From an uncultured Spirochaetaceae bacterium (GTDB lineage Bacteria > Spirochaetota > Spirochaetia > Treponematales > Treponemataceae), in contig CADCBK010000025.1 in assembly GCA_902799665.1 (NCBI GenBank), positions 1 to 52,033 on the forward strand: a DNA stretch of 52,033 nucleotides. Reading direction: 5' to 3'. The position numbers and the translations under genes are program-made. Each line of letters starts with the position of its first letter. Position 1 is the stretch's first letter. Positions 31,614 through 40,020 of this stretch are shown here, piece by piece. The notes below the pieces were generated by a model. It was given only the letters and a program-made list of their open reading frames with translations, was not told the DNA's origin and made no database searches.

Positions 31614-32753
31614 TTAAGCGCGTTTTGAATAGGTTAAAACATTTTGAATGTATTTTTTAACCTTATTATATTTTGTTGCGTCAGGTTTTTCCCTTTTTCC
31701 GAAAATATCTTGATGTTTAAAATATGATATTTCCTTTAAATCATCCTTTATCTCATTAAACGTACTTTTTATAAATGGAATGTCAAAATTGCCCATAAAA
31801 TATGGAAGTTGTTCAGTAAAATCCTTAAAACAGTCTATATAGCAATAGTATGGGAGTTTTTCCGGATCAACATCCACTGCATTTGCAACACGTATTTTTA
31901 TAAATGTTCTTGAACGTTTTAAAGCGTTTATATCTCTTAAAGTATAAAATAAAATTTCTGGATCATATCTTTTAGATGTAGGATATTTTTCAATATAGTC
32001 CGCAATATAATCTCTGTCAGACAGAACAAATGACGCTCCTTCTACAGTATTAAAATTAAAATTTCGGACTTGTTCATAAGTCAACCCACATGACACATTC
32101 CTTTTATAAAGAGCCATTATTATCGGAAAACTAGAAAATTTTGACGTGTTGCTGAATTCTTGACTTGAAAAAACAATATGCTGAACAATATTGTAATTTG
32201 AAAAAAAGTTTTTGCAAGAATAAAAATTCGTTTTCTTTATTAAATATGACAATGGGTGTAAAACCAAAACATAATCAGCTTTTAATTTTGAATAAACCAA
32301 AAGCGAAGACATTCCTAAATCTCGAGTTTTTATACCGATATCCATTTTCATGTCATCTTTTTTTAAATTTGAATTAATTTGAGATGTAACGTCATTATAT
32401 GGCGGATTTCCAACAATAATCAATTTTTCTTCGCTTCCTATGCCATATCGATTTCTGGAAACGTTTTCAAAGACATTCAAATTATAAAGTTCAACAAAAG
32501 GAAAATTCTCTGGAACGCAATCAACAGCTTGCTTGTCAATATCATTGCCAACATATTTGTTATTTGGGAATATATCAGAAAGTTCAAAAAAAGCGCCGTA
32601 ACCGCATGACAAATCAGCTATAGTATAACTATCGTTAAGCTTTTCTTTTTTGAGCCATTCGGCAGCCATTTGCACGAATTTTTTAGGAGTATAAAAACTG
32701 CCTAAGTTTATTCGCTTTGCTGTAGACAAATGGCTTTGCTTGTTGACATTCAT
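31614..32753 (-). CDS. Type II DNA adenine-N6 methyltransferase
   Basis: 379 residues. Motif X-like GSFYTPKKFVQMAAEWL opens the protein, motif I is TIADLSCGYGAFFELS, and the catalytic motif IV is IIVGNPPYND. This order (X, I, IV) and NPPY fit gamma-class N6-adenine methyltransferases. After that comes a target-recognition half (VLHPLSYLIKKTNFYSCKNFF onward). The gene is much richer in A and T than its neighbours and favours AT-ending codons. It lies 10 bp after the probable restriction enzyme gene. It should protect the host DNA; the recognition sequence is unknown. Confidence 0.88.
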   Translation of the reverse strand: MNVNKQSHLSTAKRINLGSFYTPKKFVQMAAEWLKKEKLNDSYTIADLSCGYGAFFELSDIFPNNKYVGNDIDKQAVDCVPENFPFVELYNLNVFENVSRNRYGIGSEEKLIIVGNPPYNDVTSQINSNLKKDDMKMDIGIKTRDLGMSSLLVYSKLKADYVLVLHPLSYLIKKTNFYSCKNFFSNYNIVQHIVFSSQEFSNTSKFSSFPIIMALYKRNVSCGLTYEQVRNFNFNTVEGASFVLSDRDYIADYIEKYPTSKRYDPEILFYTLRDINALKRSRTFIKIRVANAVDVDPEKLPYYCYIDCFKDFTEQLPYFMGNFDIPFIKSTFNEIKDDLKEISYFKHQDIFGKREKPDATKYNKVKKYIQNVLTYSKRA

Positions 32754-32763
32754 TTACTTTTTC

Positions 32764-33537
32764 CTACTTTATGAATTCAAAAAGAGCCTTTAATATGGCG
32801 CAAATATCATATCGATGTTTACTTGACAACATTCCAAAAATTCTAAAAAGTTCAAGGGCAAGCTTCGCCTCGTCTTTTGAAATGACCCATTTTGCGCATT
32901 CCTTAGCATTCAATGTCCTTCCAATTTGATTTGTTTCAAATACTAATGAAGTTATTGGAAGACAAACATACAACATCGGCTGAACACCAACAGCTTTTTG
33001 TTTTTCTCTATTCATAACCTCTGCATAAATGTCATATTTACCAAATTTATGAACAACCAGAGGATAGGAAACTTTCATTTCATAAAAATCAAGTCCATTG
33101 ATTGTTTTTTCAACGGGGTTTGTCCTTGAAATTCTCATTGAATCAAGGACATCAAACAATTGCGAATCTTCAATGCTTTGAATTTTATTGTATGTGTCTT
33201 GAATGTCTATTTCTTTTATTAATTCTTTTTTGAATGAATAATAAATGATTTCGCTAAGTTCGTATGGATATTTTCTTTCGCCCTTATTATTTTTAAAAAC
33301 ATTTTTCGAAAGTGTGGTCTTTTTCTTGTTCTCCTCTTTCGCAGGCATATCATAGCCAATCTGCCATTCCACATAATTTTTTAATGAAATTTGTCGTTGT
33401 CGTGCTGGAAACGGAGTGCCATACTCAGAAAAAGAATTTCTTTCCTTTATTCGTATTTTTCCATTCGGTCTTGTCATAGGCAATAACACGAACAATTCAT
33501 TTTTTGTATTAAAAACTTTTGCATTGGCAACTACCAT
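32764..33537 (-). CDS. Probable type II restriction endonuclease
   Basis: 257 residues from the ATG at 33537, preceded by AAGGAG; a 10-residue upstream extension lacks a site. I do not recognise the family. The function is inferred from its operon with an adenine methyltransferase and shared AT-rich composition. GLDFYEMKVSYPLVVHKFGKYDIYAEVMN contains an ExK triplet (EMK) that might be part of a PD-(D/E)xK site, but the matching acidic residue is uncertain. The N-terminus has MTRPNGKIRIKERNSFSEYGTPFPARQRQ. The pair looks horizontally acquired between htpG and rlmB. Confidence 0.55.
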   Translation of the reverse strand: MVVANAKVFNTKNELFVLLPMTRPNGKIRIKERNSFSEYGTPFPARQRQISLKNYVEWQIGYDMPAKEENKKKTTLSKNVFKNNKGERKYPYELSEIIYYSFKKELIKEIDIQDTYNKIQSIEDSQLFDVLDSMRISRTNPVEKTINGLDFYEMKVSYPLVVHKFGKYDIYAEVMNREKQKAVGVQPMLYVCLPITSLVFETNQIGRTLNAKECAKWVISKDEAKLALELFRIFGMLSSKHRYDICAILKALFEFIK

Positions 33538-33570
33538 ATTAATCACTCCTTTTGGTAAAAAATACAAAGT

Positions 33571-34341
33571 CTACCTATTCAACTCATACAATATGACGCT
33601 GGCGGCTTGGGCCACGTTGAGGCTTTCCACCGGCGCTACGTGGCCTACAAAGCGGGCGTTTGTGGGAATTACGACAAGCTCGTCGCAGGCGGACTTTACC
33701 GCGTCGCTGATGCCATGCTCTTCGTTTCCCAAAATTATAAGGCTGGGCTTTTGGCCGCAAATCAATTGAAGCTTGCTAAGCGGAGTTTTTGCGTCAACTG
33801 CCGTTCCCACGCGGACCATTTTATCCTTGACGGCTTCCAAAAGCGCGGGGATAGACTTGATTGAATAAACGTTGACAAATTCCATTCCGCCCTCGGCGAC
33901 GCGGTAGCTGCTGGTGGTGATAGAGCTTTGCGCCTCGTCTTCGGGAATGATGATGTTCTTCATTCCAAAAAAAGCGGCGCTGCGGACGATGGCGCCAAGG
34001 TTGTTGGCGTTTCCAACGCGGTCAAGCAAAAGCGCGCTCTGCTTTTTTTCTATCCATTCGTCAACGATGTCGGTGTTAAGGCGGACAATTTGCGGCGCCT
34101 CTATCATCGCCACAACGCCCTGATGGTGGACAGTTCCGCTAAGCTTTTCCAGCTCGCCGGGGTCCTTTACCTGGTTGTAGGGAGCCTTGCGCGCGGCAAG
34201 CTTTTTGCACAAGCCGCCAAAAAGAGGGGCGCGTTCCGCCATAAAATAAAGGCGGGTGATTCTGTCGGGATTTTTCTTTTCCAAAGATTTGACCGCGGCG
34301 AATCCGCAAACGGCCAATTCGTTATTCAGCTTGTTCTTCAT
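33571..34341 (-). CDS. rlmB: SpoU/TrmH-family RNA 2'-O-methyltransferase (RlmB-like)
   Basis: 256 residues from the ATG at 34341. A longer reading frame upstream is the out-of-frame shadow of the Lys-rich tail of the preceding gene. An N-terminal substrate-binding domain (AVCGFAAVKSLEK) is followed by the knotted catalytic domain: motif 1 LLLDRVGNANNLGAIVRSAAFFG, motif 2 PSLIILGNEEHGIS and motif 3 VVIPTNARFVGHVAPVESLNVAQAASVILYE. RlmB methylates G2251 of 23S rRNA; a tRNA target is possible for relatives. It overlaps the upstream gene by 20 bp. Confidence 0.88.
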   Translation of the reverse strand: MKNKLNNELAVCGFAAVKSLEKKNPDRITRLYFMAERAPLFGGLCKKLAARKAPYNQVKDPGELEKLSGTVHHQGVVAMIEAPQIVRLNTDIVDEWIEKKQSALLLDRVGNANNLGAIVRSAAFFGMKNIIIPEDEAQSSITTSSYRVAEGGMEFVNVYSIKSIPALLEAVKDKMVRVGTAVDAKTPLSKLQLICGQKPSLIILGNEEHGISDAVKSACDELVVIPTNARFVGHVAPVESLNVAQAASVILYELNR

Positions 34342-34996
34342 TTGCGACGGCTTTTTTTGCAGGCTTTTCTTTTTTTGCCTTTTCCTTTTTCGCTGGTTTT
34401 TCTTTCTTTTCTTTGGCGGGCTTTTCCTTAGCCTTTTTCTTTTCCGAACCATTTTCGTCCGGGCTTTCAGCGTTTTCCGCTTTGGCCGGAGCTGGCTGCT
34501 TTACTTCAACAATGTCGTTGAACAAGGAATCTATGTATTCCTTTACAAGAAGCTCAAGACAATTTGCCGCCTGCGGATCTTTTTTGTTTTTGCTGGCCTT
34601 AAGGCTGGACTTTAAAAGCAAGTTAAAGTCTTTGTCATAAAGAAATACAACGGCGCTGACGCTTTCCGGAATGTCGTCAAGGTTTTTGTCAGTCCACTTT
34701 TTAACTTGAAAAGTCCAAACATAGTCATAGCCTACCACGGCTTCCTTGGGAACGAATTCCGCCAGCTTTACGATGCAGTCAAAGGAATATTCGTCCAAAG
34801 CGGCGCAAAAAACGTTGCCGAATTTTTGCGTGTCGTTAAAATTGCGGTTTACGCAAACAACTGACTTTGTGGATTTTTTTAGCGGAAGGGGTATTAAAGT
34901 CTTTGTCGTTATCAGAGGCTTTCCAGCCTCTGAAAAACAAGGCGGGACGGCCAATAGACAAAGAGAAAAAAACAAAGCGAAAAACTTTCCACTCAT
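34322..34996 (-). CDS. Secreted protein of unknown function with Lys/Ala/Glu-rich tail
   Basis: 224 residues from the ATG at 34996. The start SGKFFALFFSLCLLAVPPCFSEA is a signal peptide. The central 110 residues contain NRNFNDTQKFGNVFCAALDEYSFDCIVKLAEFVPKEAVVGYDYVWTFQVKKWTDKNLDDIPESVSAVVFLYDKDFNLLLKSS, which I do not recognise. The last 60 residues are built from repeated K-E-K-P-A-K units, strongly basic and probably disordered; they could bind peptidoglycan, nucleic acid or acidic polymers. The gene lies 26 bp after efp and overlaps rlmB. Confidence 0.7.
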   Translation of the reverse strand: MSGKFFALFFSLCLLAVPPCFSEAGKPLITTKTLIPLPLKKSTKSVVCVNRNFNDTQKFGNVFCAALDEYSFDCIVKLAEFVPKEAVVGYDYVWTFQVKKWTDKNLDDIPESVSAVVFLYDKDFNLLLKSSLKASKNKKDPQAANCLELLVKEYIDSLFNDIVEVKQPAPAKAENAESPDENGSEKKKAKEKPAKEKKEKPAKKEKAKKEKPAKKAVANEEQAE

Positions 34997-35021
34997 CGTC
35001 AAAGCCGTCCCAATCTTTTAT

Positions 35022-35594
35022 TTAGTCTTTGGCGCGCTCTACAAAAGAGCCGTCGCGCGTGTCAATTACAATGCGGTCGTTTGTGTCGCAGTAAAGGGGA
35101 ACCTTTACCTCGGCGCCTGTGTCAAGAGTGGCCGGCTTCAAAGACTTGCCGGAAGTGTCGCCCTTGATTCCAGGCTCGCAGTATGTGATTACGCGTGTGA
35201 TGTTAATCGGAAGCTTGATTCCAACGGCTTTTTCGTTGTAGTAAGTGATTTTGACTTCGATGTCTTCGTCATCGGGAGAAATGTATCCGGCATAGTCGCC
35301 CAAGTCGTCCTTTGTGAGCGGAATGTCGTCGTATGTTTCCTGGTCCATAAAGTGGTAGTCGTCGCCGTCGATGTAAGAAAGCTTTACGACCTTTTCGACC
35401 AAGTCGACTTCCTCAAACTTTTCGCCAGCGTCCAAGCCCAAATCCTGCGTTGAGCCTGTGACGATATTCTTTACGCGGAGCTTTGTTACCATGCCCGCGC
35501 GGCCGCCCTTTTGACCCAACATTCTCTGAACGATGAAAGGAGAGCCTTCAAACATAAAGGCCGAACCAACTCTGATTTCATTTGTAGTGATCAT
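35022..35594 (-). CDS. efp: Translation elongation factor P
   Basis: 190 residues, full length. The N-terminal KOW-like domain reads MITTNEIRVGSAFMFEGSPFIVQRMLGQKGGRAGMVTKLRVKNIVTGSTQDLGLDAGEKFEEV. The loop that normally carries the modified lysine (GxGxA/K) is QKGGRAGMV, so an arginine sits near the tip. The C-terminal domain ends in ATLDTGAEVKVPLYCDTNDRIVIDTRDGSFVERAKD. EF-P relieves stalling at polyproline stretches. The nature of the tip suggests that an EpmA-type modification may not apply. GGAAAAG precedes the start. Confidence 0.95.
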   Translation of the reverse strand: MITTNEIRVGSAFMFEGSPFIVQRMLGQKGGRAGMVTKLRVKNIVTGSTQDLGLDAGEKFEEVDLVEKVVKLSYIDGDDYHFMDQETYDDIPLTKDDLGDYAGYISPDDEDIEVKITYYNEKAVGIKLPINITRVITYCEPGIKGDTSGKSLKPATLDTGAEVKVPLYCDTNDRIVIDTRDGSFVERAKD

Positions 35595-35706
35595 AGTCTT
35601 TTCCTCAAACTATTAAAAGTGTTTTATAAGTTTAACGCATTGTGAAAAAAATTTCAAGCGTCTGCCGCTCGTGTTGTCGCTCCGCGTCCGCTAGACGCTG
35701 CCTGTC
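35595..35706. repeat. Intergenic hairpin element between efp and the GGDEF-EAL gene
   Basis: AGCGTCT (35657-35663) and AGACGCT (35693-35699) form an inverted pair. The 9-mer TCAAGCGTC occurs at 35654-35662 and again at 35707-35715, where it includes the stop codon of the EAL gene. This looks like a short hairpin insertion with a duplicated target, or a degenerate terminator. Confidence 0.5.
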
Positions 35707-37332
35707 TCAAGCGTCCAGCAGTTCGCGGGCCTTGTCAAACTCAAGCGGCTTTCCCCAAATAAAGCCTTGTATAAAATCGCTCTTGTTTTCTTTTAGCAAA
35801 CGCAACTGGCCTTCGCTTTCAACGCCTTCGCAAATGACCTCGCAGCCCATAAGGTGCCCCATGTAAATAACCGCGTTCACAAACTGCTGGCTCTTAAAGT
35901 TGCTTTCGATGTCGTCAACCAAGCTTTTGTCAATTTTTAGCAAATTGATTGGAAGCTTTTCCAAATAAGAAAGCGAGGAATAGCCCGTTCCAAAATCGTC
36001 AAGCGCCACTTTAACGCCCATGGCGCGCAAGGCCTTGATGTTTTCTATCGTTTGGTCAAAAGACTGAAGCAAACTGTATTCCGTAATCTCAACTTCCAAA
36101 TTTTTCGCGGGGAATCCCGTCTTCTCCAAAGCTTCTTTTATTTCTTCAACAAAAAGGCCGCTCTCCATATTTTTGGAGGAAGCGTTTATCGAAATCGACA
36201 AATCCGTTCCCTTGACTATAGGCGCGAAAGTCTTAAGCGCGTTGCGCAAAACCCAAGCGGTTATTTCCAAAATCAAGTCGTTCTTTTCGGCGGCCGAAAT
36301 GAATTCCGCGGGCGAAGGAGCGTTTTCCTCCGTGTCGCGCAGGCGCAACAACGTCTCAAAGCCGCGCAACTTTTTTTCATCAGTGGAATACTGCGGCTGG
36401 AACACCAAATAAAAGCCGTTGCTTGAAAGGGCTTTTTTGATTATTTTCTCAACCTCGATTTGACGCTTAAGTTTTTCCTCCATATGAGGCTCGTAAAAGA
36501 CAATGCGGTTCTTTTTTGACGTGGAAGCCTGGAACATCGCTATGTCGGAATATTTCATCAAAGTTTCCGCGTCGCTCGTGTCGTCAGGGCATTTCGCTAT
36601 TCCAGCGTAAGCCGAAAGGAAGCAGTCCACTTCGACTTCGTCTTTTTTTATCGTGATCTTGTCGCTTATAGTGTGAAGCGCTTCTGCAGCCACTTGGCGC
36701 GCGTCGCAATCGCCGTTAAGGATAATCATAAAGCTTGAACGGTCGACGCAACCGGCAATGCCGTGCCCCTTGATTATATTCTTGATTCGCTTTGTGACAA
36801 CCTTTCTAAGCTCGTCGCCAAAGTCAAAGCCGTAATTGTCGTTAAGGAATTTAAAGTTTTCAATGTCAATGTAAATTACGAAAAATGCCTCTTTGTTGTA
36901 AATTTTGTTTTGGAGCGTAAGAATCAAGCCGCGGCCATTGTGCAAGCTTGTGACATAGTCGGCTACCATTCGCTTGTCCAGCAATTCCACCTGATAGCTA
37001 AAGAGCGTAACCATCAAGGCAAACATTAGAATCATGGAAATGCCGGGAATTCCCGTGGCGCTTCTTGTCCTAAAAATCGCGCTCAGCAAGAAGAACATTG
37101 ACAAGGCCAAGCATATCCACGCCAAGTGGCGGCCGCGGCGGCTGTTGACCTTTACCATCAAAAACATCAAGAAGAACTGGGCGCAAACCACAACGCCGTT
37201 ATAGATGGCCAACTGGCGGCGCGTTCCAAAATAAAAGGTAAGTCCCTGCAAGGCAAAATAGCCCAAAAGCAAAAACAAAAATTTAAGGTCTTCTATAAGG
37301 CGCAACTTAAAACCGCTTTTCGCGTTTTTCAT
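35707..37332 (-). CDS. Membrane GGDEF-EAL protein with degenerate GGDEF and intact EAL
   Basis: 541 residues from the ATG at 37332, preceded by AGAGGA. Four hydrophobic segments occupy the first ~140 residues (FLFLLLGYFALQGLTFYF; VVVCAQFFLMFLMV; LAWICLALSMFFLLSAI; MILMFALMVTLFSY). The GGDEF domain has FGDEL where GGDEF is expected, so cyclase activity is unlikely. The EAL domain retains FETLLRL, SINASSKNM, LEVEITEYS, VALDDFGTGYSSLSYLEKLP, LLKIDKSLV, CEGVES and FIQGFIWGKPL, so it should hydrolyse cyclic di-GMP. The degenerate GGDEF may bind GTP and act as an allosteric switch. Confidence 0.9.
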   Translation of the reverse strand: MKNAKSGFKLRLIEDLKFLFLLLGYFALQGLTFYFGTRRQLAIYNGVVVCAQFFLMFLMVKVNSRRGRHLAWICLALSMFFLLSAIFRTRSATGIPGISMILMFALMVTLFSYQVELLDKRMVADYVTSLHNGRGLILTLQNKIYNKEAFFVIYIDIENFKFLNDNYGFDFGDELRKVVTKRIKNIIKGHGIAGCVDRSSFMIILNGDCDARQVAAEALHTISDKITIKKDEVEVDCFLSAYAGIAKCPDDTSDAETLMKYSDIAMFQASTSKKNRIVFYEPHMEEKLKRQIEVEKIIKKALSSNGFYLVFQPQYSTDEKKLRGFETLLRLRDTEENAPSPAEFISAAEKNDLILEITAWVLRNALKTFAPIVKGTDLSISINASSKNMESGLFVEEIKEALEKTGFPAKNLEVEITEYSLLQSFDQTIENIKALRAMGVKVALDDFGTGYSSLSYLEKLPINLLKIDKSLVDDIESNFKSQQFVNAVIYMGHLMGCEVICEGVESEGQLRLLKENKSDFIQGFIWGKPLEFDKARELLDA

Positions 37333-37434
37333 ATCTATCCTCTTTGGCCCCCTCCCAATGCCAAAAAACAATATTCTATTGTAACACTCTTAATTGATTT
37401 TTGCAATAAAAAGCGTTAAAATATCCATAATTAT

Positions 37435-37896
37435 ATGACGCCAAAAGAAGAACTCTCGCGCCTTGCGGTACAATTGGATCAAGAAGACGCGGCCAAGGTC
37501 CTTGAATGGGCAAAAGCCTTGCTAAAAAGCAAAACAAATTCATCCGCGCAAAAAACAAGCCGACAAAAAGGAGTGGCCGAAAGCTTGAGGCTTTTGCGCC
37601 AGAATGTTCAGGCCAATCCCGAAAAATGGACTGTAGACTCCATGGCCGAAAGCCTTAACTTGACCCGCAGCCGCTTTTCGGTCCTTTACAAGCAGACTTT
37701 TGGCGCCTCTCCCGACAAGGAAAAGCGCGAATTCTTAAACCAAAAAGCGCGCCGCTTGCTTGGCTCCACAAATAAAAGCGTGCAAAAAATAGCCGCGGAA
37801 TGCGGCTATAACGAATGCGAAAACTTTATCCGCGCCTTTAGGAAAAGCAACGGCATGTCGCCGCTGCAATTCCGCAAGCAAGCGCTGATTTTTTAA
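37435..37896 (+). CDS. AraC-type DNA-binding protein, short form
   Basis: 153 residues. The N-terminal 55 residues are helical and unassigned (SRLAVQLDQEDAAKVLEWAKALLKSK). The rest is an AraC-type double HTH: WTVDSMAESLNLTRSRFSVLYKQTFGASPDKEKREFLNQKARRLL and SVQKIAAECGYNECENFIRAFRKSNGMSPLQFRKQ. It lacks the sensory domain found in most AraC regulators. The adjacent convergent sugar ABC operon is a possible target, but there is no direct evidence. TTGATT and TAAAAT 17 bp apart lie upstream. Confidence 0.85.
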   Translation: MTPKEELSRLAVQLDQEDAAKVLEWAKALLKSKTNSSAQKTSRQKGVAESLRLLRQNVQANPEKWTVDSMAESLNLTRSRFSVLYKQTFGASPDKEKREFLNQKARRLLGSTNKSVQKIAAECGYNECENFIRAFRKSNGMSPLQFRKQALIF

Positions 37897-38918
37897 GCCT
37901 TTTTGTTCTTGCGCGAAAGCACGACGCTTTGAATCACCAAGAACAAGCAAATCATAAAGGCAACCGTGATGTTGGTCCACCAGGCGTCGTCCAAGCCCAA
38001 AGAAGAAACGATGTTCTTGATTGTCGCCAAAGACATTACGCCAAAGAATGTTCCGACAATGTTTCCCACGCCGCCGGTAAGCATCGTTCCGCCGATAATC
38101 GAAGAAGCGATGGCGTTCATTTCCGCGCCGTCGGCGTGCGATGGCGAGCCGGAGCCAACGTGCAGGAAGTAGACAAAGCCGCCCACCGCCGCGAGCATTG
38201 AGCAAATGAAGTGGGCCAAGAATTTTGTCTGCTTTACGTTGATGCCCAGCATGTTGGCGCTTTGCTGGTTTCCGCCCACAGCGTAAAAGCTGCGTCCCAA
38301 TTTTGTCCAGCGCAAAAGCAAAAACAGCAAAAGCACGACGACGATTGCCACCACCGCGCCTATTTCCACATACGCGGGAATCCACTTGCCAAGCTTGTTG
38401 ACGGAACCCACGCCAGGAACGTAAATGCGCGTTTCAAACAATTTGACAAAGGCCTCGTTCTCTACGTTAAACTGCGTTGAGTTTACGATTGTCGTCATTC
38501 CCTTTGCGAAGAACATTCCCGCAAGCGTCACGATGAAGGGCTGAATGTCCAAGTAGGCCACCAAGTAGCCTTGAACCAAGCCAAAGCAGGCGCCTATGAT
38601 TAACGCCCAAATTATGGCCGTGCAAATGTTTCCGCCCTTAAGGTCAAGATTCACCGCGCATGTCATGCAGATAAGCGCGGTCATCGTTCCGACAGAAATG
38701 TCGATTCCGCCGGTAATCATCACCAAGCTAAGGCCGCATGAAAGAATCACGAGCGCCGCGTTTTCGTTCAGCATGTTAAAGAAAGTCTGCGGCTTCTTAA
38801 AGCCTGAACCCAAGAAAACAATCGCGCACAAATACATCAAAACAAAGACTACAAACGTGATGACTAGCAAAAGGTTTGTGTCGCTAAGCGGCCTTCTCTT
38901 TTTAATCAAGTTTTCCAT
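37893..38918 (-). CDS. yjfF: Sugar ABC transporter permease, YjfF-type
   Basis: 341 residues with eight or more hydrophobic segments. LNENAALVILSCGLSLVMITGGIDISVGTMTALICM is the ribose-class permease signature, and the second half has SANMLGINVKQTKFLAHFICSMLAAVGGFVYFLHVGSGSP and GGTMLTGGVGNIVGTFFGV. Two distinct permeases in one operon with a YtfQ-like binding protein fit the galactofuranose importer YtfQ-YtfR-YtfT-YjfF. It is last in the operon; GGAGGC precedes the start. Confidence 0.88.
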   Translation of the reverse strand: MENLIKKRRPLSDTNLLLVITFVVFVLMYLCAIVFLGSGFKKPQTFFNMLNENAALVILSCGLSLVMITGGIDISVGTMTALICMTCAVNLDLKGGNICTAIIWALIIGACFGLVQGYLVAYLDIQPFIVTLAGMFFAKGMTTIVNSTQFNVENEAFVKLFETRIYVPGVGSVNKLGKWIPAYVEIGAVVAIVVVLLLFLLLRWTKLGRSFYAVGGNQQSANMLGINVKQTKFLAHFICSMLAAVGGFVYFLHVGSGSPSHADGAEMNAIASSIIGGTMLTGGVGNIVGTFFGVMSLATIKNIVSSLGLDDAWWTNITVAFMICLFLVIQSVVLSRKNKKA

Positions 38919-38919
38919 A

Positions 38920-40020
38920 TTAGTTGCCTCCCTGGACTTGAGCCGCGCCCGCTTTTTTTTGCTTGAATTTTTTTGAAAGCGCCTTCATCTTTTCGCGAAC
39001 TGTCGGAGCGCTAAGAACAACCAAGATGATTACAACAATCGCCTTGTAAGCCGGAAGCGCGGTTGACGGAACGTTGAACTTGAACAAAGTCGTTGTCAAG
39101 AATTGGATTACATAGGCGCCCAAAATAGAAGCCCACATGTTGAACTTTCCGCCGCTAAGAACGTTTCCGCCCAAGGCGACGGCAAGAATCGCGTCCATTT
39201 CTATGTCTTTTGCGATTACTGAATAGTTGATTGTCGAGATGCGGCTTACTTTTATAAAGCCGGCAACCGCGACGCAAAGGCCCATGATTACGTAAGTGAC
39301 AAACTTAATCAATTGCGGATCCACGCCGTTCAATCTTGTTGAGTTGGCGTTGATTCCGACGGCCTGCGAGTAAAGGCCCAGGTTTGTGAACTTAAGCACA
39401 AGCATAATGACGGCCACGCAAACAATCGCGATAAAGACCGGCGTCGGAACCGGAATGCCGGGAATGTAGTTGCCGAAGTATCCGAACACAGGCTCGTTCA
39501 CAATCGGAAGCGTGTTGTTGTTGATCCAGGCGCCGATAGAGCGGCCGGCCGTGAACAAAATCAACGTGGCTACCATCGGCTGGATTTTAAAGTATGCTAC
39601 CAGCATTCCGTTAAAGGCGCCGAATAGCATCGACACGACGCACGCAATCAAGAACGCCACGATTATCGGCGCCTGCATAGTTTCTGGCCGTGGATCGTCG
39701 CCGCACAAAACGCGCAAGACAACGCTTCCTGCGATGGCGATCACCGCTCCCACCGAAATATCCTGTCCGCCGGAGGCCGCGGTCACAAGCGTCATTCCTA
39801 TCGCCAATATCGCAAGCTCGGAAGCGTTGTCCAAAATTGTAATCAAGTAGCCAGACAAGACCGGATTTCCGTCGCTGTTCTGGCCAAGAGAAACTTTAAA
39901 GAACGACGGATCCGCGATTAAGTTGAATAAAACCAGCGCCAAAAGCGCGGCAAGCGGAATGAAAATTTGATGGCGGAATATGCCCAAAAATTTATCCTTT
40001 GAAATGTTTGCAGAACTCAT
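38920..40020 (-). CDS. ytfT: Sugar ABC transporter permease, YtfT-type
   Basis: 366 residues. LASELAILAIGMTLVTAASGGQDISVGAVIAIAG-like sequence is the permease signature, followed by FKIQPMVATLILFTAGRSIGAWIN, YSQAVGINANSTRLNGVDPQLIKFVTYVIMG and ALGGNVLSGGKFNMWASILGAYVIQFLTTTLF. This longer form matches YtfT. It forms the membrane channel with YjfF. Its ATG overlaps the stop of the ATPase gene in ATGA. Confidence 0.9.
   Translation of the reverse strand: MSSANISKDKFLGIFRHQIFIPLAALLALVLFNLIADPSFFKVSLGQNSDGNPVLSGYLITILDNASELAILAIGMTLVTAASGGQDISVGAVIAIAGSVVLRVLCGDDPRPETMQAPIIVAFLIACVVSMLFGAFNGMLVAYFKIQPMVATLILFTAGRSIGAWINNNTLPIVNEPVFGYFGNYIPGIPVPTPVFIAIVCVAVIMLVLKFTNLGLYSQAVGINANSTRLNGVDPQLIKFVTYVIMGLCVAVAGFIKVSRISTINYSVIAKDIEMDAILAVALGGNVLSGGKFNMWASILGAYVIQFLTTTLFKFNVPSTALPAYKAIVVIILVVLSAPTVREKMKALSKKFKQKKAGAAQVQGGN

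Noticed and set aside
34342..34452. Arg/Lys-rich N-terminal extension of the RlmB-like protein
   Set aside because: It is the out-of-frame reading of the Lys-rich tail of the upstream secreted protein.
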